The notes under the pieces are model-generated. The model saw only the letters and a program-made list of their open reading frames with translations. It was not told where the DNA came from and searched no databases. 12,974 nucleotides of DNA from Ruminococcaceae bacterium UBA1691 (GTDB taxonomy: Bacteria; Bacillota; Clostridia; Oscillospirales; Acutalibacteraceae): NCBI GenBank assembly GCA_002320555.1, contig DCJV01000014.1:1-12974 (forward strand), given 5' to 3'. Positions 1 through 7,715 of this stretch are shown here, in pieces. A program made the translations under genes and the position numbers. How positions within the stretch are numbered: the stretch's first letter is position 1; every line of letters starts with the position of its first letter.

Positions 1-128
1 GCAAAGCGCTGTGCTGCCTTGGCCTCCCGTCAGCGCCCAGCGGCGCATAAAAATACCGGTTACGAAAACGATCAGAAACCATGCTTTTTTGTGCACTTTT
101 TCTTCTCTTAGACTTGATCGACAAGCTG
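1..128. other. Ambiguous edge fragment, possible end of an upstream gene
   Basis: Three readings are possible and none is decisive. On the plus strand, frame 1 is open from the left edge to a TAG at 109-111 and frame 3 is open to a TAA at 48-50. Either could be the tail of a gene whose terminator is the hairpin at 129-169. On the minus strand, a GTG at 96 opens a frame running off the edge that begins with lysines and then a hydrophobic stretch (VHKKAWFLIVFVTGIF), like a membrane or secreted protein. Its ribosome binding site is poor, and the hairpin would sit in its leader. I cannot name a product for any of the three. The terminator orientation slightly favours a plus-strand gene. Confidence 0.2.
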
Positions 129-169
129 CCGTCGCGCCGGAAAACATCGTTCCGGCGCGGCGGATTTTT
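129..169 (+). terminator. Rho-independent terminator
   Basis: A GC-rich 13-bp stem (129-141 with 151-163, one G-U pair) encloses a 9-base loop and is followed by ATTTTTA. The T-run lies on the plus-strand side, so it should end a plus-strand transcript entering from the left edge. No comparable T-run follows the stem on the minus strand. Confidence 0.7.
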
Positions 170-305
170 ATTGTTACAGCGCGGGCAGACTCACAAATTG
201 CCGCTCGGATTCCGTAAAATCACGGCTCTTTCGCCCCTCTTTCACTTTATTTTATCAACTCCACCAAAAACAACCGCAAATATCCAAAAAACATTGGTTA
301 AGGAT

Positions 306-334
306 TTAACAATCATTTCCTTATTTTTTGAAAT
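306..334 (+). promoter_or_regulatory. Possible sigma-A promoter for the oad operon
   Basis: TTAACA (306-311) and TGAAAT (329-334) are separated by 17 bases in an AT-rich stretch. This would give a transcript start near 341 and a leader of about 185 nt before oadA. The -10 matches consensus at only four of six positions. A second AT-rich element with two overlapping TAGAAT hexamers (362-372) lacks a good -35, so the true promoter could be there instead. Confidence 0.3.
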
Positions 335-377
335 CTGCAATTAAATCGGTTCAATTTCGGATAGAATAGAATGGGTT

Positions 378-482
378 AGTTTGGGGCTGGTTTTCATTGC
401 CTGTTTGTGCAAAGGCAGGACGTTTGCTGCCCCAGAATAGCAGCTTTCATGGAGGCGGTGGGCTGTTGCCCTCCCCTTCCTG
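378..482 (+). promoter_or_regulatory. Candidate structured leader upstream of oadA
   Basis: The 5' region of the oad operon contains two self-complementary segments. In the first, GGGGC near 384 can pair with GCCCC near 429, enclosing a small GCC...GGC hairpin. In the second (451-480), GGAGG, GG and GGGC pair in register with GCCC, CC and CTTCC around a TGTT loop, with mismatches between the blocks. Neither is followed by a T-run, so these are not ordinary terminators. I do not recognise a riboswitch class. The fold may be regulatory or incidental. Confidence 0.3.
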
Positions 483-527
483 TGAATCTGCCGTTACCTT
501 TGATTTGGGACGTATGGAGGTTACAAA

Positions 528-1907
528 ATGAAAGTACAGTTTACCGAAACGGTTTTGCGTGACGCGAATCAGTCTCTGATTGCCACGCGCCTGCCGCTTT
601 CCGAGTTCAAACCGATTCTCAGTAAACTCGATGAAGCAGGTTACTACTCCCTCGAGTGCTGGGGCGGTGCGACGTTCGACTCTTGCCTTCGTTATCTGGA
701 CGAGGATCCATGGGAGAGGCTGCGCACCATCCGCGCCGCCTGTCCGAACACGAAGCTGCAGATGCTCCTCAGGGGCCAGAACCTGCTGGGCTATAAGCAC
801 TATCCGGATGATGTGGTCCGCAAATTTGTCCGCAAAAGCGTAGAAAATGGCATCGATATCATCCGCATTTTCGACGCGCTCAACGATCTGCGCAATATCG
901 AAGTCGCCGTCGATGAAACCCTGAAGGCCGGTGCGCATGCAAGCGGCACAATCTGCTTCACCATCAGCCCGATCCACACGCTCGACGCCTATGTCAAGAT
1001 GGCGAAAGAGATGGAGAGTATGGGCGTTCAGTCCATCTGCATCAAGGATATGGCCGGCATCATGGGCCCGCAGGAGGGCTACGACCTTGTCAAGGCCCTG
1101 AAAGAAAACGTCAAGCTCCCGATCGTTGTCCATACGCACTGCACCACAGGCCTCGGCCCGCTGACGCTGCAGAAGGCCGTCGAGGCCGGCGCGGACGTGA
1201 TCGATACGGCGATCTCCTGCTTCTCCGGCGGTACCGCGCAGCCCGCGACCGAAACGCTCGCCTATGCGCTGCGCCAGTCGGGCTACGAGGTCTCGCTTGA
1301 CGATAAAAAGCTCAAGGAAATCAACGATTTCTTCAAGCCCATCCGTGCCAAGGCGCTGGAAAGCGGCTTGTTAAACCCTGTGGTCCTCTCCACGGAGACG
1401 GACGCGTTGGTCTACCAGGTGCCCGGCGGCATGCTTTCCAACCTAGTCGCCCAGTTGACTGCGCAGAAATCGCTCGACAAGCTCGACGAGGTGCTCGCAG
1501 AGGTGCCGCGTGTGCGCAAGGATCTCGGCTACCCGCCGCTGGTCACGCCGATGAGCCAGATGGTCGGCGTGCAGGCAACCGCCAATGTGCTCGCAGGCGA
1601 GCGCTATAAAAATGTTTCCAAGGAAATCAAGGCCTATCTGCACGGCGAATACGGCCGCGCGCCCGGCGAGATCAATCAGGAAATCCAGGATAAAATCCTC
1701 GGCGATGAGAAGCCCGTCACGGTTCGCTATGCAGACCTTCTCGAGCCCGGCTTTGAAAAGGCGAAGGAGGAGCTCGGCAGCCGCGCAAAGTCCGATGAGG
1801 ATGTCCTTTCCTATATCGCCTTCCCTGCACAGGCGGAAAAATTCTTTGAAAAGCGCGAAATGCGCGAAAAGAATACCTTCTCCTATTCCATCGAGCAAAT
1901 AGACTGA
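528..1907 (+). CDS. oadA: Oxaloacetate decarboxylase, alpha subunit (carboxyltransferase)
   Basis: This 459-residue protein carries the carboxyltransferase reaction: it moves the carboxyl group of oxaloacetate to biotin on the carrier protein, releasing pyruvate. An HMGL/TIM-barrel domain fills roughly residues 1-270. It begins with the family motif ETVLRDANQSL (metal-binding Asp12), has CIKDMAG with the expected catalytic Lys173, and has the metal ligands His202 and His204 in VHTHC. The conserved PYC/OadA C-terminal domain follows (about 280-440). There is no C-terminal biotinyl domain; that function is supplied by the separate gene at 2415. ATG 528 is preceded by TGGAGG at good spacing. The next gene begins 18 bases after the stop. 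The carboxyltransferase is the OadA/pyruvate-carboxylase-B type, not the crotonase-like type of methylmalonyl-CoA or glutaconyl-CoA decarboxylases, so oxaloacetate is the likely substrate. A role as pyruvate carboxylase subunit B is unlikely beside the beta pump gene. Confidence 0.93.
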   Translation: MKVQFTETVLRDANQSLIATRLPLSEFKPILSKLDEAGYYSLECWGGATFDSCLRYLDEDPWERLRTIRAACPNTKLQMLLRGQNLLGYKHYPDDVVRKFVRKSVENGIDIIRIFDALNDLRNIEVAVDETLKAGAHASGTICFTISPIHTLDAYVKMAKEMESMGVQSICIKDMAGIMGPQEGYDLVKALKENVKLPIVVHTHCTTGLGPLTLQKAVEAGADVIDTAISCFSGGTAQPATETLAYALRQSGYEVSLDDKKLKEINDFFKPIRAKALESGLLNPVVLSTETDALVYQVPGGMLSNLVAQLTAQKSLDKLDEVLAEVPRVRKDLGYPPLVTPMSQMVGVQATANVLAGERYKNVSKEIKAYLHGEYGRAPGEINQEIQDKILGDEKPVTVRYADLLEPGFEKAKEELGSRAKSDEDVLSYIAFPAQAEKFFEKREMREKNTFSYSIEQID

Positions 1908-1925
1908 TAAGGAGGCATATGCCCT

Positions 1926-2399
1926 ATGCTGGCAAACCAAACCGTTACTTTTGGGGATTCCCTCTTGATCGCGCTCGTGGGCATTCTGGTCGTCCTAATA
2001 GAGCTTGCGCTCCTGGCAGTTATCATTGTGCTGCTTTCCAAGCTGATCCGCGCCTTTGAGAAAAAGAGCGCGCACAGTGGCAAGGCTGCCGCTCAGCCTG
2101 TAGAGACGCCGCCGGTTATTCCGATCCAGCCTGCTCCTGCGGCAGCTGCACCGGCAGTTCCCGCCGCAGCGGGGGGAAACGGCATTCTACTCGTCGATAC
2201 GGATGAACAGACCGCCGCCATGCTGATGGCAATCGTCAGCAATCAGACCGGCATCCCGCTGGAACGCCTGCAGTTCAAATCTATCCGCCAGGTCACCGTG
2301 GACAGCAAAACCGAAGCGGTCCTGCTGGCGATCATCAGCGACAAGACTGGTATCCCGCCTGAAAGACTCATCATCAAATCGATTCAAGAGATTGACTAA
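1926..2399 (+). CDS. OadG-like membrane subunit with duplicated C-terminal motif
   Basis: This 157-residue protein is probably the gamma-type small subunit that anchors the decarboxylase complex to the membrane. It has a short N-terminus, a long hydrophobic segment (about residues 12-40), a basic stop (KLIRAFEKK), and an Ala/Pro-rich linker (about 55-82). Two copies of one motif follow: residues 96-123 (MLMAIVSNQTGIPLERLQFK core) and 129-156 (VLLAIISDKTGIPPERLIIK core), offset by 33 residues and matching at more than half of positions. OadG proteins usually end in a single element of this kind, so the duplication is unusual. The call rests on operon position between alpha and carrier, topology, and the ...SIR-type ending rather than on strong sequence identity. 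ATG 1926 is used because its frame holds the membrane segment; an ATG at 1919 sits nearer the AAGGAGG but leads into a short unrelated frame. Confidence 0.75.
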   Translation: MLANQTVTFGDSLLIALVGILVVLIELALLAVIIVLLSKLIRAFEKKSAHSGKAAAQPVETPPVIPIQPAPAAAAPAVPAAAGGNGILLVDTDEQTAAMLMAIVSNQTGIPLERLQFKSIRQVTVDSKTEAVLLAIISDKTGIPPERLIIKSIQEID

Positions 2400-2414
2400 G
2401 AGGAGGAACTCACA

Positions 2415-2822
2415 ATGAAATACATGGTCACATTAAATGGTAAAAAATACGAAATTGAGGTCGAAGAGGGCCAGGCCGTTGTCAATAGCGTCACGGCGGC
2501 TCCTGTGGCAGCCGCTCCGGTTGCAGCCGCACCTGCTCCTGCAGCAGCTCCGGCCCCCGCCGCTCCTGCCGCCGCACCCGCTCCTGCAGCGCCGGTTGCT
2601 CCCGCGGAAGGTACAAAGGCGGTCTGCCCGATGCCCGGCACGATCCTCGATGTTAAGGTCTCTGTCGGTCAGGCGGTCAAGGCCGGCGACGTGCTGTTCA
2701 TTCTGGAAGCGATGAAGATGGAAAATGATATCGTCGCTCCGGCCGACGGCACCGTCAAGCAGCTTCTTGTCTCCAAGGGTAGCACTGTCTCCACGGACGA
2801 CGTCCTTGCCGTAATCGGTTAA
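2415..2822 (+). CDS. Biotin carboxyl carrier protein of the Na+ pump
   Basis: This 135-residue acyl-carrier-like protein holds the biotin that shuttles CO2 between the alpha and beta subunits. The N-terminal 25 residues ([19 protein letters not shown]) form the strand typical of decarboxylase carriers. A flexible Ala/Pro linker (about 28-64) follows, then a biotinyl/lipoyl domain (about 67-135) with the classic EAMKMEN motif, where Lys101 is the expected biotinylation site. The domain opens with [11 protein letters not shown] and ends LAVIG, a full-length fold. AGGAGG precedes ATG 2415, and the gap to the previous gene is 15 bases. It replaces the C-terminal biotin domain that is fused to the alpha subunit in some bacteria. 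It needs a biotin-protein ligase encoded elsewhere. Confidence 0.93.
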   Translation: MKYMVTLNGKKYEIEVEEGQAVVNSVTAAPVAAAPVAAAPAPAAAPAPAAPAAAPAPAAPVAPAEGTKAVCPMPGTILDVKVSVGQAVKAGDVLFILEAMKMENDIVAPADGTVKQLLVSKGSTVSTDDVLAVIG

Positions 2823-2838
2823 GCGGAGGGGTTTCCGC

Positions 2839-3978
2839 ATGAACATCTTAGAAGTTTTTAAACAGCTCATTGAAAGCTCCGGATTCATGGCACTCACCTG
2901 GCAGCAGGCTGTGATGATCGGTGTGTCCTTTGTCTTTCTGTTCCTGGCGATCGTCAAAAAATTTGAGCCGCTGCTGCTGCTGCCGATCGCTTTCGGCATG
3001 CTGCTTGCCAACCTGCCTGAGGCAGGCCTCATGCAGCCTGGGCCGTCTCTGCTGCAATCCGGCGTTTTGTATATCATCTATCAGGGCGTCAAGAGCAGCG
3101 TTTTCCCATGTCTGATCTTCCTGGGCGTCGGCGCGATGACGGATTTCGGCCCCCTGCTTGCCAATCCCTCAAGCCTTCTGCTCGGTGGTGCAGCGCAGCT
3201 GGGTATCTATGTTGCCTTCGTCATCTCGATCGCAACTGGCCTGTTTACGCCCGCGCAGGCGGCGGCAATCGGCATCATCGGCGGAGCGGACGGCCCAACG
3301 GCCATTTTCCTCGCCACCCGGATCGCCTCTGAGCTGCTCGGCCCGATCGCGGTGGCGGCCTATTCCTATATGGCGCTCATCCCGCTGATTCAGCCCCCGA
3401 TCATGCGCCTGCTGACCACTAAGAAAGAGCGCGAGGTCAAAATGGAGCAGCTGCGTAAGGTCAGCAAGACGGAAAAGATCATCTTCCCGATCGTTGTCAC
3501 TGTGATCTGCGTGCTCCTGATTCCGGATGTTGCCCCGTTGATCGGCATGCTGATGCTCGGCAACCTCTTCCGTGAAAGCGGCGTAACGGACCGCCTCAAC
3601 GACACGGCGCAGAATGCACTGTGCAATATCGTCACAATCATGCTTGGCGTCTCCGTCGGCGCAACGGCGAACGGCGAAACCTTCCTGAAGGTTCAGACGC
3701 TTGCAATCGTCGGCCTCGGCCTTGTCGCCTTCGCTTTCTCCACAGCGGGTGGCGTGCTTCTTGGAAAGCTCATGTATTTCGTCACGAAAGGCAAGGTCAA
3801 TCCGCTCATCGGCGCGGCCGGCGTATCCGCCGTCCCGATGGCGGCGCGTGTCGCCCAGAAAGAAGGCCGCAAGGCCAACCCCACCAACTTCCTGCTCATG
3901 CATGCGATGGGCCCGAATGTGGCGGGCGTGATCGGCTCCGCAATCGCAGCGGGCTTTATGTTGCTGCTGTTCAAGTAA
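2839..3978 (+). CDS. oadB: Na+-translocating decarboxylase, beta subunit
   Basis: This 379-residue polytopic membrane protein decarboxylates carboxybiotin and couples this to Na+ export. It has many hydrophobic segments. Residues 145-157 hold the family signature [13 protein letters not shown], with Asp151 equivalent in context to the Na+-binding/coupling aspartate known from OadB. The conserved C-terminal block [20 protein letters not shown] and the [14 protein letters not shown] segment (about 321-368) are both present. Length is at the usual short end for the family (OadB/MmdB/GcdB), and nothing essential appears missing. CGGAGGGG lies eight bases before the ATG, which is 16 bases after the carrier gene stop. 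It is the last gene of the operon, followed by a terminator at 4003. Substrate specificity comes from the alpha subunit, not from this gene. Confidence 0.94.
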   Translation: MNILEVFKQLIESSGFMALTWQQAVMIGVSFVFLFLAIVKKFEPLLLLPIAFGMLLANLPEAGLMQPGPSLLQSGVLYIIYQGVKSSVFPCLIFLGVGAMTDFGPLLANPSSLLLGGAAQLGIYVAFVISIATGLFTPAQAAAIGIIGGADGPTAIFLATRIASELLGPIAVAAYSYMALIPLIQPPIMRLLTTKKEREVKMEQLRKVSKTEKIIFPIVVTVICVLLIPDVAPLIGMLMLGNLFRESGVTDRLNDTAQNALCNIVTIMLGVSVGATANGETFLKVQTLAIVGLGLVAFAFSTAGGVLLGKLMYFVTKGKVNPLIGAAGVSAVPMAARVAQKEGRKANPTNFLLMHAMGPNVAGVIGSAIAAGFMLLLFK

Positions 3979-4002
3979 AAACGGATGAACCGCTATAGTG
4001 AA

Positions 4003-4035
4003 AACACCGTCTGAAAAAATCAGGCGGTGTTTTTT
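4003..4035 (+). terminator. Rho-independent terminator of the oad operon
   Basis: A 12-bp stem (4003-4014 with 4020-4031, one G-U pair) with an AAAAA loop runs directly into six T residues. It starts 25 bases after the oadB stop. Confidence 0.88.
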
Positions 4036-4036
4036 C

Positions 4037-4338
4037 ATTGAAACACGGATCACCAACAAAGCTCCTGAGGCTAACATTCGCCTTTTTCGTCAAGTCTAAA
4101 TGATGTTCCTTCGATTGAGGACGATACCTCCTGCAGAGAGGATTAGGCCACTTGCGCCCAGAGGCAGATAGAAGCCTTTTAATAGCTTCGGTGCAGCAAT
4201 GCTATTTGCAGAAAAATGGAAAAATATTCCTTCCCTCAACAAACAGGATACTGATTCCTGTATTATTTCCGAAATGTATTATAGAGAAAAATATTATCTA
4301 TATTTCTCCTTTTAGGGATACCATATTGTTATGAAAAA
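4037..4338. other. Gene-poor spacer with a possible gene remnant
   Basis: This interval separates the oad terminator from the foldase terminator. No open frame with a convincing ribosome binding site is present on either strand. On the minus strand, a frame without a start codon, open from about 4268 to a TAG at 4096-4098, ends YLPLGASGLILSAGGIVLNR, followed by Arg-Asn-Ile-Ile. This is reminiscent of a sortase-type anchor (LPxTG-like, hydrophobic, then basic), but the Thr is absent and the hydrophobic part is short. It may be a decayed surface-protein tail or chance. The right part (4200-4338) is AT-rich with nothing identifiable. Confidence 0.25.
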
Positions 4339-4376
4339 AGCAAAAAACACTGCGGAAAACCAATTGTTTTCCGCAG
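4339..4376 (-). terminator. Rho-independent terminator of the foldase gene
   Basis: An 11-bp perfect stem (4350-4360 with 4366-4376) has a five-base loop. Read on the minus strand it is followed by TGTTTTTTGCTTTTTT. It lies 30 bases beyond the stop of the minus-strand gene at 4406. Confidence 0.88.
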
Positions 4377-4405
4377 CATTTCACATAGAAAAGCCGATAA
4401 GCCGA

Positions 4406-6079
4406 TTATGACGCACTTTTATTGAGCGCCTGATTCTGCTTCATCTTCTTCATGAGCTTGTCGATGATCTTCTGGACCTTATTGCCCTTGAGCTCGATCT
4501 TGTTTGCATCCTTCTTGACCAGCTCTTCCGTATACTTCTGTGCATCCTCGGAGCTGAGCGCATCGCGGATTTTCAATTTCCACAGAGGCTCGTCGTTCTT
4601 CTGGACGAAATACATCACATGGTAACCGTAGTCGGATTCCACAATGCCTGTGTCGCCCGGTTTTCGAGAAGCGTCAAAGCTCCAGTCTTCAAACGACTTG
4701 ACCATCTGGCCCTTGTAGACATGCTCATACAAGCCGCCTGTGCTCTGGGAGCCGGTGTCCTCGGTCTTCTCCGTGGCAAGCGCGGCGAAGCTTTCCTCCG
4801 TCTTATCGCCCTTCTGCCATTCGGCAAGGGCATCCTCGGCCTTCTTCTTTGCCTCGGCCTTTGCCTTCTTCTGATCTTCAGCTTCTGAATCTACCTTGAA
4901 GAGGATATGGCGGACGTCAACCGTTTCAGAGGTATCGCGGTGTGCCGCCTCCACGATGTAGACGACATAGCAGCCGCCGTCTGTCTCAAAAACCTTCTTA
5001 TCGCCCTTTTTGGCGGATGCGGCCCATTTGACCGCGTCATCGCTGATCTGGGAGAACTGAGACACCGTCGCATTTTTCATCAGCGTGGTCTCGTCTTTCT
5101 TATAATTCTCTTTTTCCTCCTTGGAGGCATTTGCGAGCGCCTGCTCCTTGAAGGATTCCTCGCCCGTCACCTTGCCCAGCATCGCGTCGGCCTTGGCTCT
5201 GGTCTCCTTGGCTGCCTTCTCGTCGAGCTCCTTCTTCTGCTCGTCTGTGGCATCCTTCGGATACTCCGGCGTTTCCGTTGTGAATTGGAACATGCGCGCC
5301 GTTACAACGTCGTAAGTATTTTTGTCTTCCTGATATTTCTTCTCGAGCTGCTCATCCGTATAGTTCCGGGCCAGCTCGTCGCCTTTCTGCTCAATCAGCT
5401 TGCTGGACAGCTTCTCAAGCTCCATCGCCTCGCGCAAAATCTTTTCATTCACGCCGCGCCCATAATACAGGCGCAGATAGGCGTTAAGCGAATAATCGTT
5501 GCTGGCTGCCTGCTCGCGGATGCTCTTGATCGTTTCGTCGATTTCCTTCTGCTCATCCTTGCTCAGCGTAATATTGGCGGCCTTGGCCTCCTTGCCGAGC
5601 GTGATTTTCTGCTGCAGGAATTCATTGGTCTTATCCCGGAGATAATCGGACCACATGTAATTGTCGCCCTTGCCCTCGGCATCCTCGCCGTTATACTTCT
5701 GCTCGCTGGGGATTGTGTTATAATCCATCATGCCGGGGACACCGGAAATACCATACTGTGCATACTGCTGTGCCTGGCTCGCATAATTGGAATAAATCTG
5801 CTGGTAATAATATGTATACTGCGCCTGGCTGACCTTGGTATCACCCACGGTCATTACAGTCGTCATGCGCTGCGGGACACCCATAAAATTAAGAAACCAG
5901 CCGATTGCAAATACGACGGCGACCGCCGCGATGACGATCGGGATTGCCTTGACAAGCTTTTGCTCCATTGCTATTCGCTTTGGAGACTTCTTTTCGCGCT
6001 TCTTGGCGACCTTCGCCTGCCGCGCTTTTCGCTCTTCGCGATACTGCTCGGCCTGCGACTTTTCGTTTTTGTTAGCCAT
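4406..6079 (-). CDS. Membrane-anchored PpiC/parvulin-type peptidyl-prolyl isomerase
   Basis: This 557-residue extracytoplasmic foldase resembles PrsA/SurA-type proteins. A highly basic, charged cytoplasmic N-terminus (about 1-44) precedes one membrane segment (about 45-65), a SurA_N-like helical chaperone region (about 80-250), and a parvulin domain (about 384-493). The parvulin domain has the family landmarks VDVRHILFKV, STGGLYEHVYKGQMVKSFEDW and YGYHVMYFV. Residues 255-378 look like a second, degenerate parvulin repeat (VTARMFQF, EESFKEQA, GGCYVVYIVEA). There is no lipobox cysteine, so it is held by the helix rather than a lipid, unlike classical PrsA. The ATG at 6079 (MANKNEK) is chosen because AAAAGG lies nine bases before it; the ATG nine bases upstream abuts that site, and the open frame continues to a TTG at 6124. 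It is monocistronic, with promoter at 6190-6218 and terminator at 4339. Confidence 0.88.
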   Translation of the reverse strand: MANKNEKSQAEQYREERKARQAKVAKKREKKSPKRIAMEQKLVKAIPIVIAAVAVVFAIGWFLNFMGVPQRMTTVMTVGDTKVSQAQYTYYYQQIYSNYASQAQQYAQYGISGVPGMMDYNTIPSEQKYNGEDAEGKGDNYMWSDYLRDKTNEFLQQKITLGKEAKAANITLSKDEQKEIDETIKSIREQAASNDYSLNAYLRLYYGRGVNEKILREAMELEKLSSKLIEQKGDELARNYTDEQLEKKYQEDKNTYDVVTARMFQFTTETPEYPKDATDEQKKELDEKAAKETRAKADAMLGKVTGEESFKEQALANASKEEKENYKKDETTLMKNATVSQFSQISDDAVKWAASAKKGDKKVFETDGGCYVVYIVEAAHRDTSETVDVRHILFKVDSEAEDQKKAKAEAKKKAEDALAEWQKGDKTEESFAALATEKTEDTGSQSTGGLYEHVYKGQMVKSFEDWSFDASRKPGDTGIVESDYGYHVMYFVQKNDEPLWKLKIRDALSSEDAQKYTEELVKKDANKIELKGNKVQKIIDKLMKKMKQNQALNKSAS

Positions 6080-6110
6080 TGTGTTCATCCTTTTCTCGTG
6101 TACTATCCGG

Positions 6111-6165
6111 TAAGCGGCGCTCAAGGAGCTTCGGATGGGCGGTGAACCCTTAAGCGGCGCTTAAG
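6111..6165. repeat. Paired 15-bp repeats in the foldase leader
   Basis: TAAGCGGCGCTCAAG (6111-6125) and TAAGCGGCGCTTAAG (6151-6165) match at 14 of 15 positions, with starts exactly 40 bp apart. The second copy forms a perfect inverted repeat, CTTAAGC-GGC-GCTTAAG (6149-6165). Both lie downstream of the promoter at 6190-6218 and upstream of the foldase start, so they could be tandem operators about four helical turns apart or RNA hairpins in the leader. Confidence 0.6.
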
Positions 6166-6189
6166 CCATGATTTCAACATAACAAGGGT

Positions 6190-6218
6190 ATTCTATCCTA
6201 TTTAAACGAATTTTTCAA
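6190..6218 (-). promoter_or_regulatory. Sigma-A promoter of the foldase gene
   Basis: Read on the minus strand, TTGAAA (6218-6213) and TAGAAT (6195-6190) are separated by exactly 17 bases. Transcription would begin near 6183, giving a leader of about 100 nt that carries the 15-bp repeats. Confidence 0.65.
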
Positions 6219-6274
6219 GCGTATTCCAAAGAAATTCGGCCTTTTCACATCGTATTCACACTTTTTACAAATTT

Positions 6275-6300
6275 GTCCCGGCTGCTGGCACAGCCGGGAC
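6275..6300 (-). terminator. Probable terminator of the acylation operon
   Basis: A perfect 10-bp GC-rich stem (6275-6284 with 6291-6300) with a six-base loop sits 11 bases past the stop of the gene at 6312. The downstream T-run on the minus strand is weak (AAATTTGTAAAAA), so termination efficiency is uncertain. Confidence 0.55.
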
Positions 6301-6311
6301 ATAGGAAAAAA

Positions 6312-7697
6312 CTATCCAATCATCTTGTCAAGCGCCTTAAGATAGGAGGTATTGCCGCCGATCAGGGAATAATTGATCAACAGAACATCCTGAATCCCAT
6401 GTTCTTTTACAAAGGCTGAAAGATCCGTCTCAATATTGCGCGGGTCAAGAACATAGATTTCCTCATAGTTGTCCGTCAGGAACGGCACCAGCGCATTGCC
6501 AAAGGAATCTTTGATAACGAGAATCTTTTTGCCATTTTTCTGATCTGTAACGATTTTGGAAAGCGGCGTATCGCCCTGGATAAAGGCGAGATACTTATTG
6601 TCCGCGTTCACCTTCGTGGAAACGATCGTCAGATGATGCCCGTTCTTCATGGAGGCGTTGTCGTAATACTCGCCCTCCGCCTGCCGGCGCGGCAGGAAAT
6701 ATTCGAGATAATCCGGGTTGTCCTTGAGCACATCCGCATTGGTATAGCGGTACATACTTCCGACAAAGTCCTCTATCCTCCCGCTTTTCAGCGCGTTCAG
6801 CGGCACCGGCTCCAGCCCCGCCGCCTGACAGAAGGCGGAATATGCATAATATGCGCCGCGCGCTGTCCAGTGATGATCTGTGCGGAAATATAAATATTCA
6901 TCCAGATGCATCCCAATCGAAGAAACTGCATCGACGCCCTTTAAATTCGGCTGTTTGAACTGCTCATAGGCATAGGCGATGCCCGCCTTCTGGGAGCGGT
7001 TTCCGGTGTGGTAATCCTCCGGGCTGTAAAATTCTGTGGCAGTCGGGGCAAGCAGCGCATAAATCTTCTGAGCCGAAAGCTTCTGCGCCAGCCGGTTTAC
7101 CACATCCGTATACTTGCGGATTTTCGTCTTGTCGATCCCATAGATTTCCAGTGCAGCCTTGCGGTCCTTGTCGATGAGGATATAGCCGTTTTCATACACC
7201 TCATCGTCGTTGACCTGCGGCTGATACGGCGCCTTCGTCTCCTGCTCCTGTGTGACGTCTTTTTTGGGCTCTTTCGTGAGCGCCTCACCGCCGAAATCAT
7301 CTTTGCCCTCTTTCTCGATGAGCACCAAATCGTTCTTCCCCGCAGCCTGCGTTAGGACATTGCTCAGCTTCTGATTGACGGACAGGAAGAAGTCGCGCAG
7401 TGGGAAGGTGTCCGCGTAATACTCTTCAAAATTCTTGGTGAAAGATCCATTGAACAGCGCCTGAAGCGTAAAGGCTGGCCTTGCCTTCAGGGCGCGGTTT
7501 TCCTTTTCGGATACGGTTTTATCCTTGTCCACCAAGCTTGTCACACCTAATGCGAACAATGGAACGACAAACAGCACAACCGCCACAAGGCAGAGAATCT
7601 TCTGTATGCCACGCGCCTTGCGCCGTTTCTGATCCAAGGTGATATCTCTTCGGGTCCCCACACGATAGACGGGGGGATGGGTCGGTTTTCTCTTCAT
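6312..7697 (-). CDS. DHHW/AlgJ-like protein, partner of the MBOAT acyltransferase
   Basis: This 461-residue protein has one N-terminal membrane anchor (about 33-55) and a large extracytoplasmic SGNH-hydrolase-like domain. It carries the diagnostic FRTDHHWTARGAYYAY block (DHHW at 274-277) and, near the C-terminus, KILVIKDSFGNALVPFL, where Ser398 is the expected nucleophile. These are the marks of the DHHW family related to AlgJ/AlgX, which complete O-acetyl transfer to a surface polymer using acyl groups delivered by an MBOAT protein. A charged, low-complexity insert (about 125-165) is a probable loop. The ATG is preceded by GGGAGGCAGGG and lies 18 bases after the stop of the MBOAT gene, so the two are almost certainly cotranscribed. 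The acceptor polymer cannot be told from sequence. Confidence 0.88.
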   Translation of the reverse strand: MKRKPTHPPVYRVGTRRDITLDQKRRKARGIQKILCLVAVVLFVVPLFALGVTSLVDKDKTVSEKENRALKARPAFTLQALFNGSFTKNFEEYYADTFPLRDFFLSVNQKLSNVLTQAAGKNDLVLIEKEGKDDFGGEALTKEPKKDVTQEQETKAPYQPQVNDDEVYENGYILIDKDRKAALEIYGIDKTKIRKYTDVVNRLAQKLSAQKIYALLAPTATEFYSPEDYHTGNRSQKAGIAYAYEQFKQPNLKGVDAVSSIGMHLDEYLYFRTDHHWTARGAYYAYSAFCQAAGLEPVPLNALKSGRIEDFVGSMYRYTNADVLKDNPDYLEYFLPRRQAEGEYYDNASMKNGHHLTIVSTKVNADNKYLAFIQGDTPLSKIVTDQKNGKKILVIKDSFGNALVPFLTDNYEEIYVLDPRNIETDLSAFVKEHGIQDVLLINYSLIGGNTSYLKALDKMIG

Positions 7698-7715
7698 ATA
7701 CCCTGCCTCCCTGAC

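Noticed and set aside
2490..2605. Alternating GCTCCTGCAGC-like DNA repeat as a mobile or CRISPR-like element
   Set aside because: It encodes the Ala/Pro linker of the biotin carrier protein, where such codon repetition is expected.
4152..4334. Open frame of 60 codons on the plus strand in the gene-poor spacer
   Set aside because: No ribosome binding site, no recognisable composition or domain, and it is antisense to the possible gene remnant.
6080..6124. Upstream TTG start extending the foldase by 15 residues
   Set aside because: It has no suitable spacing to a ribosome binding site, and the added region is leader containing the first 15-bp repeat.
4907..6145. Long open frame of 412 codons opposite the foldase gene
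   Set aside because: It is the antisense shadow of a gene with clear domains. Its Leu/Ile-rich product reflects the complementary Lys/Glu codons.
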